Assembly: GCA_026182355.1 (NCBI GenBank) | Contig: JAPFBL010000255.1 | Location: forward strand, 3,410,001 to 3,474,000 | From: Hermatobates lingyangjiaoensis | Lineage: Eukaryota; Arthropoda; Insecta; Hemiptera; Hermatobatidae | Length of the DNA: 64,000 nt | Direction: 5' to 3' | Part shown: in pieces, positions 28,801 to 38,849 of the stretch | How positions within the stretch are numbered: position 1 is the first letter of the stretch | Layout of the letters: the number at the start of each line of letters is the position of its first letter | Made by a program: the position numbers and the translations under genes | The notes under the pieces: generated by a model | Databases searched by the model: none | Seen by the model: the letters and a program-made list of their open reading frames with translations, nothing else | What the model was told of the DNA's origin: nothing

Positions 28801-31800
28801 TACCCTTGTTAGAGTAAGTGTTAAAGACTGTTATAAGTATGAATTAGTATTGTTTAATATTAAATCAGTTAATACAAGAGAAATTAAAGTTGTAAATGAA
28901 AGCAAAACTAAATCTCCAATCATCAATCAAATTATTGACTGTAAGGGTACAACAAAGCATTTTATCGTTCTAATAAACGCAAAAATCATATCAGATTGGG
29001 TCATAAATTTATAAATAAAAAAAAAGCTATTTGTTACATATATTACAAATATTATAATGAAAGTATATATAACTGTTGAAATATTTGAAAGTTTATTAGG
29101 AATCAAATTTCCTTGATGGATTTACCTTAGTAAATGTAACAGGACTTCTTGTTTTAAACTAATGGAATAACTTCAGTCCCTTTTTGACATTTTATCGATC
29201 ATGTCTGTGTGCATGGGTGAGTTGGTATCCAAAAGTTTTTGGGCACGCTAGAGGCCTCACCATTTGATGACTCAAGTTCATATTTTACAAAAATTAGGCC
29301 CTATAGCATAGATGTTCTCCACTGTTTTGAGGCAATACTACATGATGGGAGACTCACTTTCTGTGTAAAATGTGATTTTAGACATTACTTTCTTCCTAAA
29401 CTAATAACTTTAGTGTTGAAATGTTGGAATAATTCAGGAACTGGCATAGCAGTAACTGAAAAAATGTCAGAGGATTTATATAATTAAAAGGTCAGTTTTT
29501 CAATGTTTAACGTATCTAAAAGAATGATGACTGGTTATACATTTTACATACTCGTATATCTTTAAATAATTAATATCAAAATGTATTAGTTGTTATACAA
29601 ATTATGTTTATTTAGAATGATCTTTTAAATTAAAAGAGACCCACTTTTCCCAAACACCTTTCATCTGCTTTCTTTTTCATCCATTCTTCAACTTCATGGA
29701 AGCTGAAGTTTGTGATGCAAAAAAAGGCACCAGGCTGTAGATGCTTTGTTTGACTCCAACCTTTTCCTAGTGCTCCACTGCCTGATCCCCTCTATATTCC
29801 CTTATGTCCAGGTGCCCACATGAGAGTGAACTTATTTTGCAGGTTGTACTATTAATTATTAATCTATCAGTATACTAAAAAAAAAGCCACCCTTTTGCAA
29901 TCAGGAAACTAACAATCGAGGTGATCATTTGTGATGATTTTGACACACTGTTGGAATATTCCATGAGGAGCAGTGTATATTTATGTCAAACTATTAATTT
30001 TCCATTTTATTGATTTTTTTTTAGTTTATCCCACTAAAAGGAATTTCTATTTCATACCAACCTTAATAATCTGAAAATTTCCTTTTCCTTGATAAAAAAT
30101 GTATAAAAGGGAGTCATTTGATAACTTTTCCATGCTGAAGGGAGTGTGGGTGACAATTCGATTATCCTTTGACACGCTTGTCTGTGTAGGTTATCAAGGC
30201 TAATATCGATACATGTTTCATTTGTCTTAGGATAGCACACAACCAATGCATGACATATTATTGGTTTTATTATTATTATTTTATTATTGGTTTTAAAAAA
30301 TACGATATTTTTAGTGTTCATATGTAGATTTGTGGTTTAAAGACCCAAGATTATCTTACAGTGGGAAAGTTCGTTTGAATCGTTACTCAATGTAACTGTT
30401 GCAGGTTTTTCAAGTCTTAGTATTTCAACTAAAATAACTCCAAGAGCGTTTTCTTATATTTGATATGGTTGATAAAAGTATTTTAAACATTTTCCTTCTT
30501 TCTCCTTGGGAATGATGTAAGGACCGTTTTAGCCGGATTTATATCCAGAGCTCTCAACTTATTGCCGATCTGCAACAATTTAGAGAGCAGGGTACGTAGA
30601 CCCAAAGGTAGTCCCATATATCACGGCGATTCTTATAATATTAATTTCACCTACCTATCCTTGTGCATAGTAAGTTTGATTGTTTAGAGTATTCAGTAGG
30701 TCATCTACAACTAATCACACAATCGTGGTGGTGGGACGCCTCTTTGAGATGAAAGAGTGACTACCTTTGGTAGTCAAAATTCCATCTGCGGTAGATCCAA
30801 TATTCTTGTTGTCGATTCTTGCATTCGATTGTTATAATGCATTATATAGTTCCTCGATTAATACATCTATATATTAGTGATTATTTAATGAATTCGGATG
30901 CATGTTATCAAAAGGCTCTTCAAAAATTTTTGGAACTGATTCCTTTGATTTATATTTCTGATATAGATTTTTTCCCTTATAAAGAAGCTTCTTTACCAGA
31001 AACTTATCACGTTACTTTAATGAGAACATTAGTTGTCATTTTTAGTGCAATATTTAAGCTCATGAATATTTTCGGCAAGACAATACCTAAATGTCAAGTT
31101 TATCGAATCACCCAAGGAATGCTTTAAAATTAGTATCTGTTTTGTAATGAAAAGCCGTTCTCATACTTCAATATTACCCAACGACAACGAGGTTCTTAAA
31201 TATATGTATATCTAACATAAAGTTTTGTTTAAAGGTAGAACATGTAATTTGATTACAATACTTTGTTAGACAACCATCCATCATATATTTAGATATGAAA
31301 GTATCATAAAATATGTTTGATTGACGTTGTTTTTACAATTGAAAATTTTATTCTTCCTACATATCATATTAATTCTTTTTTTTTTATTAAACCTATAGGC
31401 AACATTTTATTTCCCTCAATTCTTCTAAAAAATTTGCAAATCAATATAAACGACCGCCAAGCAAAGCAGCTGACCGATCGATCGAACATATATTCATTCC
31501 CTTTTGCGGTAATTTGATTACATGCATTTTTTTGTAATTAATTACTAATTTTAGTTTCATCTTTATGACGATATGTTATTGTTTCATAATTGTCTGTTAA
31601 ACATTATAAACAATTCTGAAATTATAAAATGCACTCGAACGCACCTTTTTGTTAATGTAATTTTGAAAAAATGCCTTCAACTCCTCTTCATATAACCTTA
31701 TGGGGATAATATAGCACCCTTATTAATATTAGTAATTATTACTTATAACAGGTGTTTTTATTAGGTAAAATAGTATTGTGCCCATAATCTTTCAGAATCA

Positions 31801-34800
31801 ATCAGTCAACATTTTTACAAAATACTTTTTCTGTTGTTTTAAAAATCTGAATTTTTTTTCAGTTTTTGCTTCTGCCTGTTCCATAATAATCCCAAAATTT
31901 CAATATTCTGTATTTAGTAGTGTAAGAAGAAAAAATTATTGCTAAACACATTATACCCAAAAAAAGTTACCTTCCATTGAGTAACTTTGCAACATTGCAA
32001 TGAGAGTTTAATTTGAACCTGAAGAACTGACCGAGTCCCGATAAACTTTAGTTTTGTTTCTATTCCACGGTCGATACTTTTATCAGTATATATATAGATC
32101 AAAAACAGTAGGGCAAATCTATATTATAGGGCCCATTTTTGAGTATAACATCAATTTGATCCATCAAACTGTCTGGCAGCGTGCCCACAACCTTTTACAT
32201 ATACCCAGACATTATCGATAAAACTTCAGAAAAGGACTTTGGGGACCTCTAAACATCTAAGTCCGTCAAGAACTCGATACTGATTTTTTGTATTGTTATT
32301 ACACTTTATTTATATTAAAGTACAAACTGAAAACCCATCTTGATTGTCTGGTGTACTTATCGGATTTGTATGGTGAGGTATGGTGTATAGTGAATCTGCT
32401 GGAGTATCTCTACGTATAACATCCTTTGACATAACTAATAACCGGGCATTTAGCTATTAGTGTGTTTTAGGATTCCTTTCATATTTTTTTTTCGTCATAG
32501 GATGTGGAAAAATCTGTTAAGCAGATCCCTTAGCAAAACATCTTGCTTAGGGTATGTGGGGTTGGGGGTCCCGACCCACTAAAAAACCACATCCTATTTC
32601 GTAGCAATATCCGACACGGAAACCGTTTGCACATTACTTCATGCCGGTGCCTCAGTCCTCCTGAATAGGATTCACCTTCTTGTCCCCATTCGTTCATCTA
32701 TGAATTATCGTTGTCCTTGCCTCGTGCTTTCATTTTTCTTATGACGGAGAACCGTCTCTACAAAGTTTGCAGCTTTTAACCAATTTTCTTCACTCTGGAG
32801 CATCTTTTGAACTATGGTCCTTTCATACTGGAGCATGGAAAAGAAACTGTATTCTCGTTTTTGATAATACGGCTTCTGTTTTCATACCACATTTCCGGTG
32901 ATTGAATGAACATAATATGGTATTAGGTATTATCTTACTGCGAATATTTCATAACCTTACAATATCGTTTGATATTGTAAATATCTACTAAAGTTAAATT
33001 GTGATCAGAGGGTGTGTTTTCTATCCTGTTGTGATGACGAGTTGTGAATGACCTATTAGACACTCTAATACAACATGAGTAATTCTTAACCCTGCAGCGA
33101 TTACGCACCATGCTCCCCAAATTGTTAATTGAAGAGTAAAGATGAGAATTTTTGATATAAATCCACTTAAAACAATCCTTATACCTTTCTTCTGAATGAG
33201 AAAACGTTAGTGTGAGGAACACTTTCTATAAAAATATTAATCTAGAACTATGAGAGAGACAGACTCTCGGAATCTCTTTAGATGACAGACTGTACTGGAA
33301 AAGTCATGTAACAGACACGTTGGCTATGGTCACAAAACAATGCTTTGGAGTAAGGGATTCTTTGGTAGAACATGGAGTCTTTACACAATAAAATTAAGCA
33401 TGTTTAGGAACACTGGAGCAATGACCATTTGTTCCTAACTCCATGATAGAAAAATAATAAATCTCCCCCACTTAGATAATTTTATCAAGAATGATTAATT
33501 TGTAGTCCATTGAAACTGGTACAAAATGAAAAGGCGTCTATGAGAGATAGAGATTAAAAAACGTAACACAACGTATATTAATTGTTTGACCTATATGTTT
33601 TCCGGATACTATGCCCTCAATCGAATATTTCATAAGAGGCTTCAAAGTGATAATGACAAATTATTACCTGAATTGGAAGTTTCCTGATTTCAAGACTCCA
33701 GGTCAAGAATACCGAAGGGTCAAGAATTAATAATGAATTTATTGTGTTGTGGGGCGCACTTGATAACTATTTATTATATTTTGTGTACATGTTAACAATA
33801 GAACACTTTAATATACATCACTACATGGGTCCCCACATAATACACAAAGTCTCTGTCTATTGCAAATTTCCGGTCAGATCCTCCGTACTGCTGAGCAGGT
33901 GGCAAGGCGTGCGATGAAGTGTCGGATGGAATTAAGAAGTGGCGAAGAAACACAAGGCATGGCGAGTTGATCGAGAGAAACAGGGAGAGACGATTTCAAC
34001 GGGTCAAAATGGCGAATTCATGGAGTGACGAAGAGACGCTTCCAACCAGGTCAAGATGGCGACAACAACTGGTCGAGATGGCGAAAACAGCTGGTTCTTA
34101 CTAACAGCTGGTTCTTAAGAACAGCTGGTTCTTACAGACTTGCGTTAGTGTTGCCGCTACAGTGTAATTAAGTGTTCTCTCATGTCTGTACCTGGAAAAA
34201 GGAGAATGCTCTGGTGAATGAGGTAGTAGGCCGTTTAGAAAACATTGCAGAATAGGAAACCTCCTACGGTTTTGAAACTTTTTGCACAACATATCGAAAC
34301 TTTTACAAGGGTGAAATTAGAATGGCTGAAGACGAAAGTAGATAATAGATGGTTACAACAACCGGGTTTACTTTTGATTAAAACGCTCATTCCAACTGAA
34401 CTTAAATTTGTTAACATAATGTGTCTTTAAAGAAATTTTTTAGAAATATATGCAGAATGTCTATCTGAAATTCGTCTTCTTAGCTACGACTTATGCAAGC
34501 TATAGTTAGCATTTGGACGTGAGGTACTCGTTAAAGATCACTCCTCCAGTAAACTCGAGTGAGTTAAAACTAGGACTTACGATATAACTAATCTAAATTA
34601 ACAAACCATGTTCACTTTCTTCCCTAGACCAACCCTAAAGGTTAAAGCCCGTATGTGTGGCTTTCAAACAAAATAACAAACATTTGTTTGTTCAAAAAGA
34701 ATAACTTCTGGTTATGATGTCAGTGAACTGCTGTTTTCTGGTTACCAGTAGGCCAGAAGGTGGATTACTAGTGTATTAAAGAAATATCCTATATTGCTTG

Positions 34801-35173
34801 AAGACGTTGGTACCATATTTTAGAAATACAAATTATGATCCAATATTTAATATTTGGTTTAAAGTATTAAATATTACTTTTCTCGAAATCACCAGTTCTT
34901 TGTTATTTTATAATTTGTTCCGTGAAAAAAGGTTTTTTTTTTAACTAGATATTTAATTCATGTGATATTTAATAAATGTATTAAAATGTTTCTTGCATTA
35001 GGTATATAAATTATTTTGCAACGAAGTCGAGCCCAACGGAGCACATCCTTGATTTGTGGGAGGCTCGACATAGGGAACCAACAGCAGTTACAGATCTCCT
35101 CAACATCTTCAGAGTGATGGGGCGATCTGACGCAGCAAGCCTGTTAGAGAACCAGCTTGGACCCTGGATCTAG
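7643..35173 (+). CDS. unc-5: Netrin receptor UNC5, cytoplasmic half (10 exons, 3' part of gene)
   Basis: Single-pass receptor for netrin in repulsive axon guidance and cell migration. The join is 7643-7792, 14384-14623, 17300-17518, 21856-22022, 22911-23171, 26543-26689, 26994-27182, 28341-28441, 28558-28659, 35002-35173. All junctions are GT-AG and phases agree throughout; 1748 nt give 581 residues plus TAG. Domain order is transmembrane helix, proline/tyrosine-rich juxtamembrane linker, ZU5, UPA, death domain, as in vertebrate UNC5A-D. Diagnostic stretches are LCGPPGV in ZU5, EIPFQHVWNSTQ and LHCSFTLER in UPA, DWRMLAQKL in the death domain and ILDLWEARH near the C-terminus. The Ig and thrombospondin repeats and the start codon lie upstream of base 1. 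Identity rests on remembered family sequence, but the match is extensive. Confidence 0.95.
8556..8787. mobile_element. Foldback element with AAACCACAA-type ends
   Basis: CAATGAAGTCTAAACCACAA at the left is mirrored by GGTTTAGACTTCATTG at the right. Arms extend about 65 bases, including GAGGCCTTT/AAAGGCCTC. The centre has a polypurine/polypyrimidine inverted pair. A shorter relative occurs near 330-400. Confidence 0.75.
8974..9764. mobile_element. Non-autonomous hAT-like element
   Basis: The left end (AAGGGTGTCTGGACTAAGAC, then GGCCCGCTGCAAATTC) and right end (GTGGCCCTCAGTAAAAGAAG, then TTTAGACACGTC) resemble the widespread hAT terminal pattern, where a GGGGTGTCAAACT-like end is followed by a CGGGCC block. 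No transposase is visible inside. I could not identify a convincing 8-bp target duplication, so exact ends are uncertain. Confidence 0.5.
11540..11720. promoter_or_regulatory. GC-enriched intronic block with AP-1 site
   Basis: The block has GGGAGGAGGTGGCTGG, CCGCACCACCCGCCCGGCCG and TGACTCA at 11688-11694. A GATTGGTGGA and a CATTGGCC add CCAAT-type motifs. No coding interpretation fits. Confidence 0.3.
12257..12312 (+). CDS. unc-5: Candidate alternative terminal exon of UNC5
   Basis: A long pyrimidine tract ending TTTTTTAG precedes a 56-base open stretch in exactly the phase left open by the transmembrane exon. Joined, it reads ESPIYHVYNGNSELDAMN then TAG. The stretch is richer in G and C than its surroundings and its codons look like those of the neighbouring exons. 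AATAAA hexamers occur at 12659 and 12734. If used, the receptor would keep its extracellular and membrane parts but lose the linker, ZU5, UPA and death domain. No good donor precedes the stop, so a terminal exon fits better than a cassette. No transcript evidence is available here. Confidence 0.4.
12585..12690 (+). repeat. SINE fragment, 3' half
   Basis: GGACGCTAAGCCTGTACC, GGTAATCGTTAACGACC and GAAGCAAAATT parallel GGACGTTAAGCCGTCG, GGTACTCGTTAAAGATCC and TAGGCAAAATT of the full copy at 37933-38165. The tRNA-like head is missing or unrecognisable. Confidence 0.6.
13720..13935. promoter_or_regulatory. GC-enriched intronic block with E-box and AP-1 site
   Basis: It contains CACGTG (13748-13753), TGCCGCCCCCGC and TGACTCA (13849-13855) and lies 450 bases before the linker exon of UNC5. 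This is the third such block in UNC5 introns with the same AP-1 heptamer. Confidence 0.35.
14384..14623 (+). CDS. unc-5: UNC5 juxtamembrane linker exon
   Basis: Acceptor TTTGCAG, donor CCT|GTCAGT; 240 bases, phase 1 at both ends. The 80 residues are low-complexity and rich in Pro, Tyr and Ser (for example YEYPPYTAPQGG), ending in a Ser-rich run before ZU5. This is the least conserved part of UNC5 proteins and no domain is visible. The exon is markedly GC-rich for this window, which also opens a long antisense frame that I consider spurious. Confidence 0.9.
16611..16722. mobile_element. Foldback element
   Basis: ACTTAGAATAAACAGTGACA is mirrored by CACTGTTTATTTTAAGT, and CATAGACTAAAACATAAC by GTTATGTTTCAGTCTATG. 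A (TA)n run of about 42 bases follows. A lone half (ATGTGTCACAGTTTATTTTA) is at about 21720-21740. Confidence 0.75.
16925..17192. mobile_element. Foldback element
   Basis: AACAGTTCAAAATTGAAGAT is mirrored by TTCAATTTTGAACTGTT, with arms of about 110 bases including GGGAGACCAAGC/GCTTGGTCTCCC. The arms carry CTGAAGACGGATTGCCCGA. The element ends about 100 bases before a ZU5 exon. TA runs at 16854-16883 and 16765-16806 lie alongside. Confidence 0.85.
17300..17518 (+). CDS. unc-5: UNC5 ZU5 domain exon, first part
   Basis: Acceptor TTTTCAG, donor ACTG|GTGAGA; 219 bases, phase 1 at both ends. It encodes the first half of the ZU5 beta-sandwich, including GGRICLPDSGIFLTIPEGGI and a HKEELYLSVL strand. 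These correspond to the vertebrate stretch with LMIPNTGISLLIPPDAI. ZU5 packs against UPA and the death domain to keep the cytoplasmic tail closed in UNC5 proteins (family knowledge). Confidence 0.93.
20340..20815. repeat. Unclassified dispersed repeat, partial copy
   Basis: It shares TTTCATTCCTGGAGGTAGTA, GATTTCATGTTACGAAATA, TACAGGAGAACATG and ACCTCCTTCTACA with the copy starting at 41005, in the same order. Its leading part (ATCTGGA..GCCTA.ACTCAACTTTACTA) also recurs at 18745 and 56245. It has no intact frame. Confidence 0.7.
21391..21656. mobile_element. Foldback element
   Basis: The ends GATTAATTTTGAAGATCCAT and ATGAATCTGCATAATTAATC are imperfect complements. Inside them CAACAAAGTATATCTCAACT pairs with GAGATATACTTTGTT, and AAGTTTCCGA with TCGGAAACTT. 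The minus strand of the left arm carries CTGAAGATGTTCAGTGTTGA followed by CTGAAAC. Confidence 0.8.
21856..22022 (+). CDS. unc-5: UNC5 ZU5 domain exon, second part
   Basis: Acceptor TTTACCAG, donor CAG|GTGAGT; 167 bases, entering phase 1 and leaving phase 0. It contains LSPVVLCGPPGVSFKKPVIL, which lines up with the vertebrate SPIVSCGPPGV signature, followed by FHHCAS. It completes ZU5 and leads into UPA. The exon lies just downstream of a foldback element (21391-21656). Confidence 0.94.
22338..22545. mobile_element. Foldback element
   Basis: Arms of about 86 bases, with GAAGCATTAAGTCTTCACAC and its complement GTGTGAAGACTTAATGCTTC. The left arm on the minus strand reads CTGATGATGAACA then UGUUC-GAAAC (22395-22425). 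The right arm has the mutated version at 22461-22488. It sits in an 888-base UNC5 intron. Confidence 0.85.
22911..23171 (+). CDS. unc-5: UNC5 UPA domain exon, first part
   Basis: Acceptor ATCACAG, donor GAG|GTAAAG; 261 bases, phase 0 at both ends. It encodes FLVTDQLTRFVLVGEA, equivalent to vertebrate VFTEQLGRFALVGEA, then LDYSIRVYTLENTVAALE, equivalent to LEYNIRVYCLHDTHDALK. These are characteristic of the UPA domain shared by UNC5, PIDD and ankyrins. Confidence 0.94.
24277..24433. mobile_element. Foldback element, 70-bp near-perfect arms
   Basis: Arms 24277-24346 and 24364-24433 pair over essentially their whole length around a 17-base loop. Ends are GATCAAACCACAATAAGAAA. The inner end of each arm carries CTGACGAAGACCGC..GGTTGAAAG. 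This is the best-preserved member of a family with relatives at 2405, 54904-55079, 55790, 56020 and 57090. Confidence 0.9.
26543..26689 (+). CDS. unc-5: UNC5 UPA domain exon, middle part
   Basis: Acceptor TTGCAG, donor CAG|GTATAG; 147 bases, exactly 49 codons, phase 0. It encodes GVIQIEKKLGGYLSDKPKVL, then a LCLSLEDVGPGW stretch and AEYQ. It corresponds to vertebrate VVQLEKQLGGQLIQEPRVLHF and LRLSIHDVP. The exon is only 49 codons, so a simple ORF search misses it. Confidence 0.92.
26994..27182 (+). CDS. unc-5: UNC5 UPA domain exon, last part
   Basis: Acceptor CTTACCAG, donor CTG|GTCAGT; 189 bases, phase 0. It begins EIPFQHVWNSTQTHLHCSFT, almost residue for residue the vertebrate EIPFYHIWNGTQRYLHCTFT. 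The remainder (VAFKVVASQAQGHRQVFRV) is the last UPA strand pair. The intron before it is only 304 bases. Confidence 0.94.
28341..28441 (+). CDS. unc-5: UNC5 UPA-death domain linker exon
   Basis: Acceptor AATACAG, donor TTTAG|GTCAGA; 101 bases, entering phase 0 and leaving phase 2. It encodes a Ser/Cys/Gly-rich linker (VTSSSGCGSSVNTSC) followed by NPPF, the start of the death domain. It is variable in the family; support comes mainly from the splice phases and from the perfect join to the next exon. Confidence 0.85.
28558..28659 (+). CDS. unc-5: UNC5 death domain exon, first part
   Basis: Acceptor TTTTTTTAG, donor ACAG|GTAATT; 102 bases, phase 2 at both ends, after a 116-base intron. It encodes FSKSLRKQLCQCLDTPNARS and then NDWRMLAQKLNVDR. 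DWR.LAQKL is the conserved death-domain helix of UNC5 proteins (vertebrate DWRTLAQKLHLD). The domain supports pro-apoptotic signalling in vertebrate UNC5. Confidence 0.93.
31115..32320. repeat. Unclassified dispersed repeat, second long copy
   Basis: It is colinear with 41425-42215: TTAGTATCTG.TTTGT, AATATT.CCCAA.GA, TTTGATCCATCA.ACTGT, ACTTTGG.GGACCTC. The copies are strongly diverged. It lies in the last UNC5 intron. No coding capacity survives. Confidence 0.6.
32480..32700. repeat. GC-richer block, possible LINE tail
   Basis: GTGGGGTTGGGGGTCCCGAC and its surroundings differ from local AT-rich DNA and lie next to the reverse transcriptase fossil at 33257. I recognise only a general resemblance to retroelement untranslated regions. 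Confidence 0.25.
33257..33440 (+). pseudogene. Non-LTR retrotransposon RT remnant (Jockey/R1-like)
   Basis: RQTLGISLDDRLYWKSHVTD followed by TLAMVTKQCFGV matches the common YLGI.LDDRL.WK.HV..... block that lies just C-terminal to the catalytic palm of Jockey/R1-type reverse transcriptases. A frameshift leads to FGRTWSLYT and then MFRNTGAM, like the FGK.WGL and LGITGAM motifs. The intervening residues are deleted and later stops interrupt the frame, so it is dead. Confidence 0.6.
34075..34135. repeat. Short tandem repeat, 3 copies
   Basis: AACAGCTGGTTCTTA occurs three times with spacers of 1-3 bases. It ends a GC-richer stretch (33860-34140) that also repeats AAGATGGCGA-like units. No function is apparent. 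Confidence 0.8.
34505..34605 (+). repeat. SINE fragment, 3' half
   Basis: GAGGTACTCGTTAAAGATCA and GAGTGAGTTAAAACTAGGAC parallel CAGGTACTCGTTAAAGATCC and TTGAGTTAGGC..GGACT of the full copy at 37933-38165. Confidence 0.65.
35002..35173 (+). CDS. unc-5: UNC5 last coding exon, C-terminal death domain
   Basis: Acceptor GCATTAG after a 6.3-kb intron; it reads YINYFATKSSPTEHILDLWE and ends LLENQLGPWI then TAG at 35171. FA.K.SPT..ILDLWEARH matches vertebrate FFASKPSPTAMILNLWEARH. The single leading base completes the Arg codon left by 28659, so the entire cytoplasmic frame closes here. Confidence 0.94.
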
Positions 35174-36420
35174 AGCTCCAATTTACCTTCTAGTTTTAAG
35201 GCCTAATTTTCCTTTTGTTTTAAAAAATAAAAAAAGTGTTTACGTTTCATGAGGGAATAATAATTTGATGTGAACTTTATTTTTGAAAACAGTACGGTAA
35301 ATAGTTCCATTCGCTTCTTAAGGAGCAATAAGTTGAAATGTGTAAAACACTTTGAACATAATGAAATTGTTTCTTTAAAACGACTTCGTACCATTTAAGT
35401 CATTGTAATTAAATGTCAAAATGTGCTTATAAAACTAGTAAGTGTTTGTTACGAGTGAACTTTTAGTAATCTGTAACTCCTAAATCTTTTATCCCATATT
35501 CTGGACAATAAGCGGTATACCGACGGATAAAATAAGCATTTAAATATTGTCAGAAAAATCCTGAATTAAACCTAATTAAACAATTTCAAGTTCCTTGGCA
35601 TTTTATTTTTTCTTTTGGTTTCCTTTTAACGTGTACAGGAGCGTCGTACAAAAATCAAAATATAAATTGCAATGATAAATTGGTAAAAGTTCTTATTTTT
35701 TCATATAGCTACATATTTAATTAAATTACTGTTTTAAGAGTAATGTTGACTTCATCTAAAAGACAATAACGATAATTATATTACTTATTTTATTTTCAAA
35801 AACAATTGTATGTTATTCTTATATGTTTTCTTTAAGATATAAAAAAACACAGCAGTTCTCCTTAGTTTTCCGTGTTTGTAAATATTTTTTGAAATTGTTT
35901 TTATATGAGATGTGCAAAATGAAATGGGTCTTAACTGTTTTTTAACCACAGCAAGAGGACTGAACTGTTGTCAATGTGTAGATAGCTTTAAATGTTTTCA
36001 CCTTGCAATGTTTATTAATTTAATTTTAAAAATAATAAAAACCTTTATTAGGCTTTGTTTGTATTATTTGTTAATCAACTGTCATGACATCCAATTGAAA
36101 TAATTGTTATATGTACTGTAATTTGTTTTCAAAATATGTTAAAGAGGGTAATTGTGAATACAGATACTTAAATGTATTTGATAGGTATTGAAGATTCGAT
36201 GTAATATTACTTATGAACTCTTCAAATACATATAAGATGTTGAAGCAGGAAGTAGTGTTTGTAAAACATTGGTCATTTAAACCAGGGTGAAGCTGTACAT
36301 TTGCCCAATGCAACTCTGTTTATAAGAATAGTTCCTCTATTGCCATTTGGGTTCTCTACCCTTCTTTCTGGAATAAACAAAAACAGACAGGTACGAAATA
36401 AAGTATTTTTCTATTCATAT
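35174..36420 (+). other. unc-5: Probable UNC5 3' UTR with poly(A) signals
   Basis: AT-rich, non-coding sequence follows the stop. AATAAA hexamers occur at about 35226, 36372 and 36397. The closely spaced pair near 36.4 kb would give a 3' UTR of about 1.2 kb. The true end cannot be fixed without transcripts. Confidence 0.4.
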
Positions 36421-37303
36421 TTAAATTATTTAATATTTTCTATGGGTATAATTTTTTTTTTAAATTATGCGTAAAAATGTTAAGTTTTTATTATGGCCAA
36501 ATGTTGTACAATATTTTGATAATAAATACTTATCATCATTTTTTTGTGAAATATGTAAATATTTGATACATCTAGTTATTTAGGTGCCCATGTACTGTGT
36601 GATACGCCATCGTTAGTAGCCTTAAGCGATTACAGGCTGAACATTTCTTTTTTATATTTTCATTTAGTTTAATAATTTTAATTTATTATATATTTCTATT
36701 TCATCTTCATGTATTTTTTTTATTTTAGTCATGATTATGTTTTTGTCAAGTGAAAAAACTGGAAAAGTTATAAAACCAAACCCTAGAATCTATGTTGTTA
36801 GATATTGTAAATAACAGAAATTTATATCGTTTGTGAAAAATTAGATTGTAGATAGACTAAATAGAGTTATGTACAGAAAGTGATAACACTATTCTTAATA
36901 AATTTGTATCCCCCCTGTTATAGTGAAATATCAATGTTTAGAATCAAAAAAGTGTATGTTTCTTTTTTAAACTGAATTGGAATGAATAAAAAACAGGTAT
37001 TGTGATTATATCATATGAAATAAAGGTCTGTAAATTGATTTCATATTATTTTCACAAGTAGAGTAGAAAATTACATAAATTGAGAGGAAGGTGGCAATTA
37101 ATCGAATTAAAACCCTAAAAATGGGTGAAATTAATTATATTTAGATTATTGATATTGTAGTACTTTATAATTAGCTGATAGCAGGTGACAGTGCCACCCA
37201 TAGTGTGGGTAGTGGGGTGAAAACAAGAGAAAGTATGAAGGAATAATGGAAGCAAAATATCGCACGATATATTATCCATTGGCGAAGTCAAACCAGTAGT
37301 TAC

Positions 37304-37577
37304 TGGTACATATAATATCATCTGCATGATGTTGCTTGCAACGTGCACACTTGTAGTATTTACTTTCTGCAGCCATCTAAACGGAAAGTGTGCTCATTTA
37401 TTGACTCAAGCCCAATTTAAAATGCAAACCAGTCAGTTACTGGTACATATAATATCATCTGCATGATGTTGCTTGCAACGTGCACACTTGTAGTATTTAC
37501 TTTCTGCAGCCATCTAAACGGAAAGTGTGCTCATTTATTGACTCAAGCCCAATTTAAAATGCAAACCAGTCAGTTAC
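37304..37577. repeat. Exact 137-bp tandem duplication
   Basis: Units 37304-37440 and 37441-37577 are identical as far as I can compare them by eye. The unit begins TGGTACATATAATATCATCT and ends CAAACCAGTCAGTTAC; a CAGTAGTTAC precursor of the unit end precedes copy 1. It is a recent duplication or an assembly artefact. Confidence 0.9.
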
Positions 37578-37932
37578 TGCCATTCTGTAACATCCCAGTA
37601 TCACTGATAATTCTGTATAATTGTAAATAAATGTTTGTTCATTCATTACTAAGTACATTCTTGCTTGAATGTACACTGCAATTAGACCAGCCTCTGTCAT
37701 ATTAATCGTTATTGGATTAAGAATTTGCAGTTTATGAAAAGATTTAACTACTAATGCGATTAAGCTACCTTTATATTATTTTGAGAAAGTTTAATAAAAA
37801 TAAATAAAAATTGTATTAAAAATAAAATGATGGGACATCAAGAAGTAGTGTTTCTATGGATATATTTATTTACATTCTATTCGGATAAAATTTAAACTTT
37901 ATTATTATTATAAAGAAAACGTTATTTCTAGA

Positions 37933-38165
37933 AGACCAGGTTAGCTCAGTGGTTAACGTACTCGCCTCTGATCTGCTAAGTCCGGGGTTCGATACCCACC
38001 TGGCCCTCGATTTATTCACGTGGGAGGTGAATAAATCTGAGTACGTCGTCCCTCGGAGAGGACGTTAAGCCGTCGGTCCCGAGCCTGTACGATGTCAGGT
38101 ACTCGTTAAAGATCCCTACTCTAAATACACTTGAGTTAGGCAAAATTTAGGACTCCCAATGTAGA
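37933..38165 (+). mobile_element. tRNA-derived SINE, full-length-like copy
   Basis: The head has an RNA polymerase III A box (TTAGCTCAGTGG) and B box (GGGTTCGATACC) at tRNA spacing, enclosed by GACCAGG/CCTGGCC. The D and T stems do not pair properly, so it is not a tRNA gene. The body continues with TTATTCACGTGGGAGGTGAA, GGACGTTAAGCCGTCG and CTCGTTAAAGATCC. Two body fragments occur at 12585 and 34505, confirming a dispersed family. Confidence 0.8.
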
Positions 38166-38849
38166 ATTACTTACATTAAACAAAGCAGGATTGATTACCC
38201 ACAATGTACTGGAGGATTTTGGTTCTAGATTTGGCTCTTCTCAAAGTTCAAAATCATCCAATACATGTTCATTTCAATTGTAAAAATGATTTAGTCGTAT
38301 TATATTCATTTAATTAATTAAAATGATAGCTATAAGTTTGATAAATATAAATATAGATAATTATAAGTTATATTGTGAATAGTGAAGTTGATTCTAGTCC
38401 AATACTACTTTTGTATTTAGCACTGAAACTAGGTATTATCAAATTTTACAGGAGAGCACTCAGGTGACTGCTGTATAAAGAATTGAGCATTGCATTAATG
38501 GAGATAGCCGATGCCATTACCTGTCAGCACAGGTGTGCGATGCAAGTGACAAGGGTACTGTGAGGTCATGCGACAGCCATTAAAATGCCTATCCACGTTG
38601 AATCAAATATATATGCGCTTAATCTTGTTTGTAAGGAAAACAGAAATGAAAGTCGAGCACAACATGCCTGTCATGCCTCTCATATTACTGCGATCAGATG
38701 ATAATATCATCGTAGTGTAGGGAAAAGATTTAGTTTCCATTAATTGTATTTATACATTGATCAAATATAAAATAAAAAAATTATATTAAAATAGAAGATA
38801 ATTTAGGTCAGAAAGGGGGGGCGTGGGTAGAAAAGTAGTCAAGTGCAAA

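Noticed and set aside
37934..38006. tRNA gene
   Set aside because: The A and B boxes are good, but D, anticodon and T stems do not pair as a tRNA, and related body sequences occur elsewhere, so it is a SINE head.
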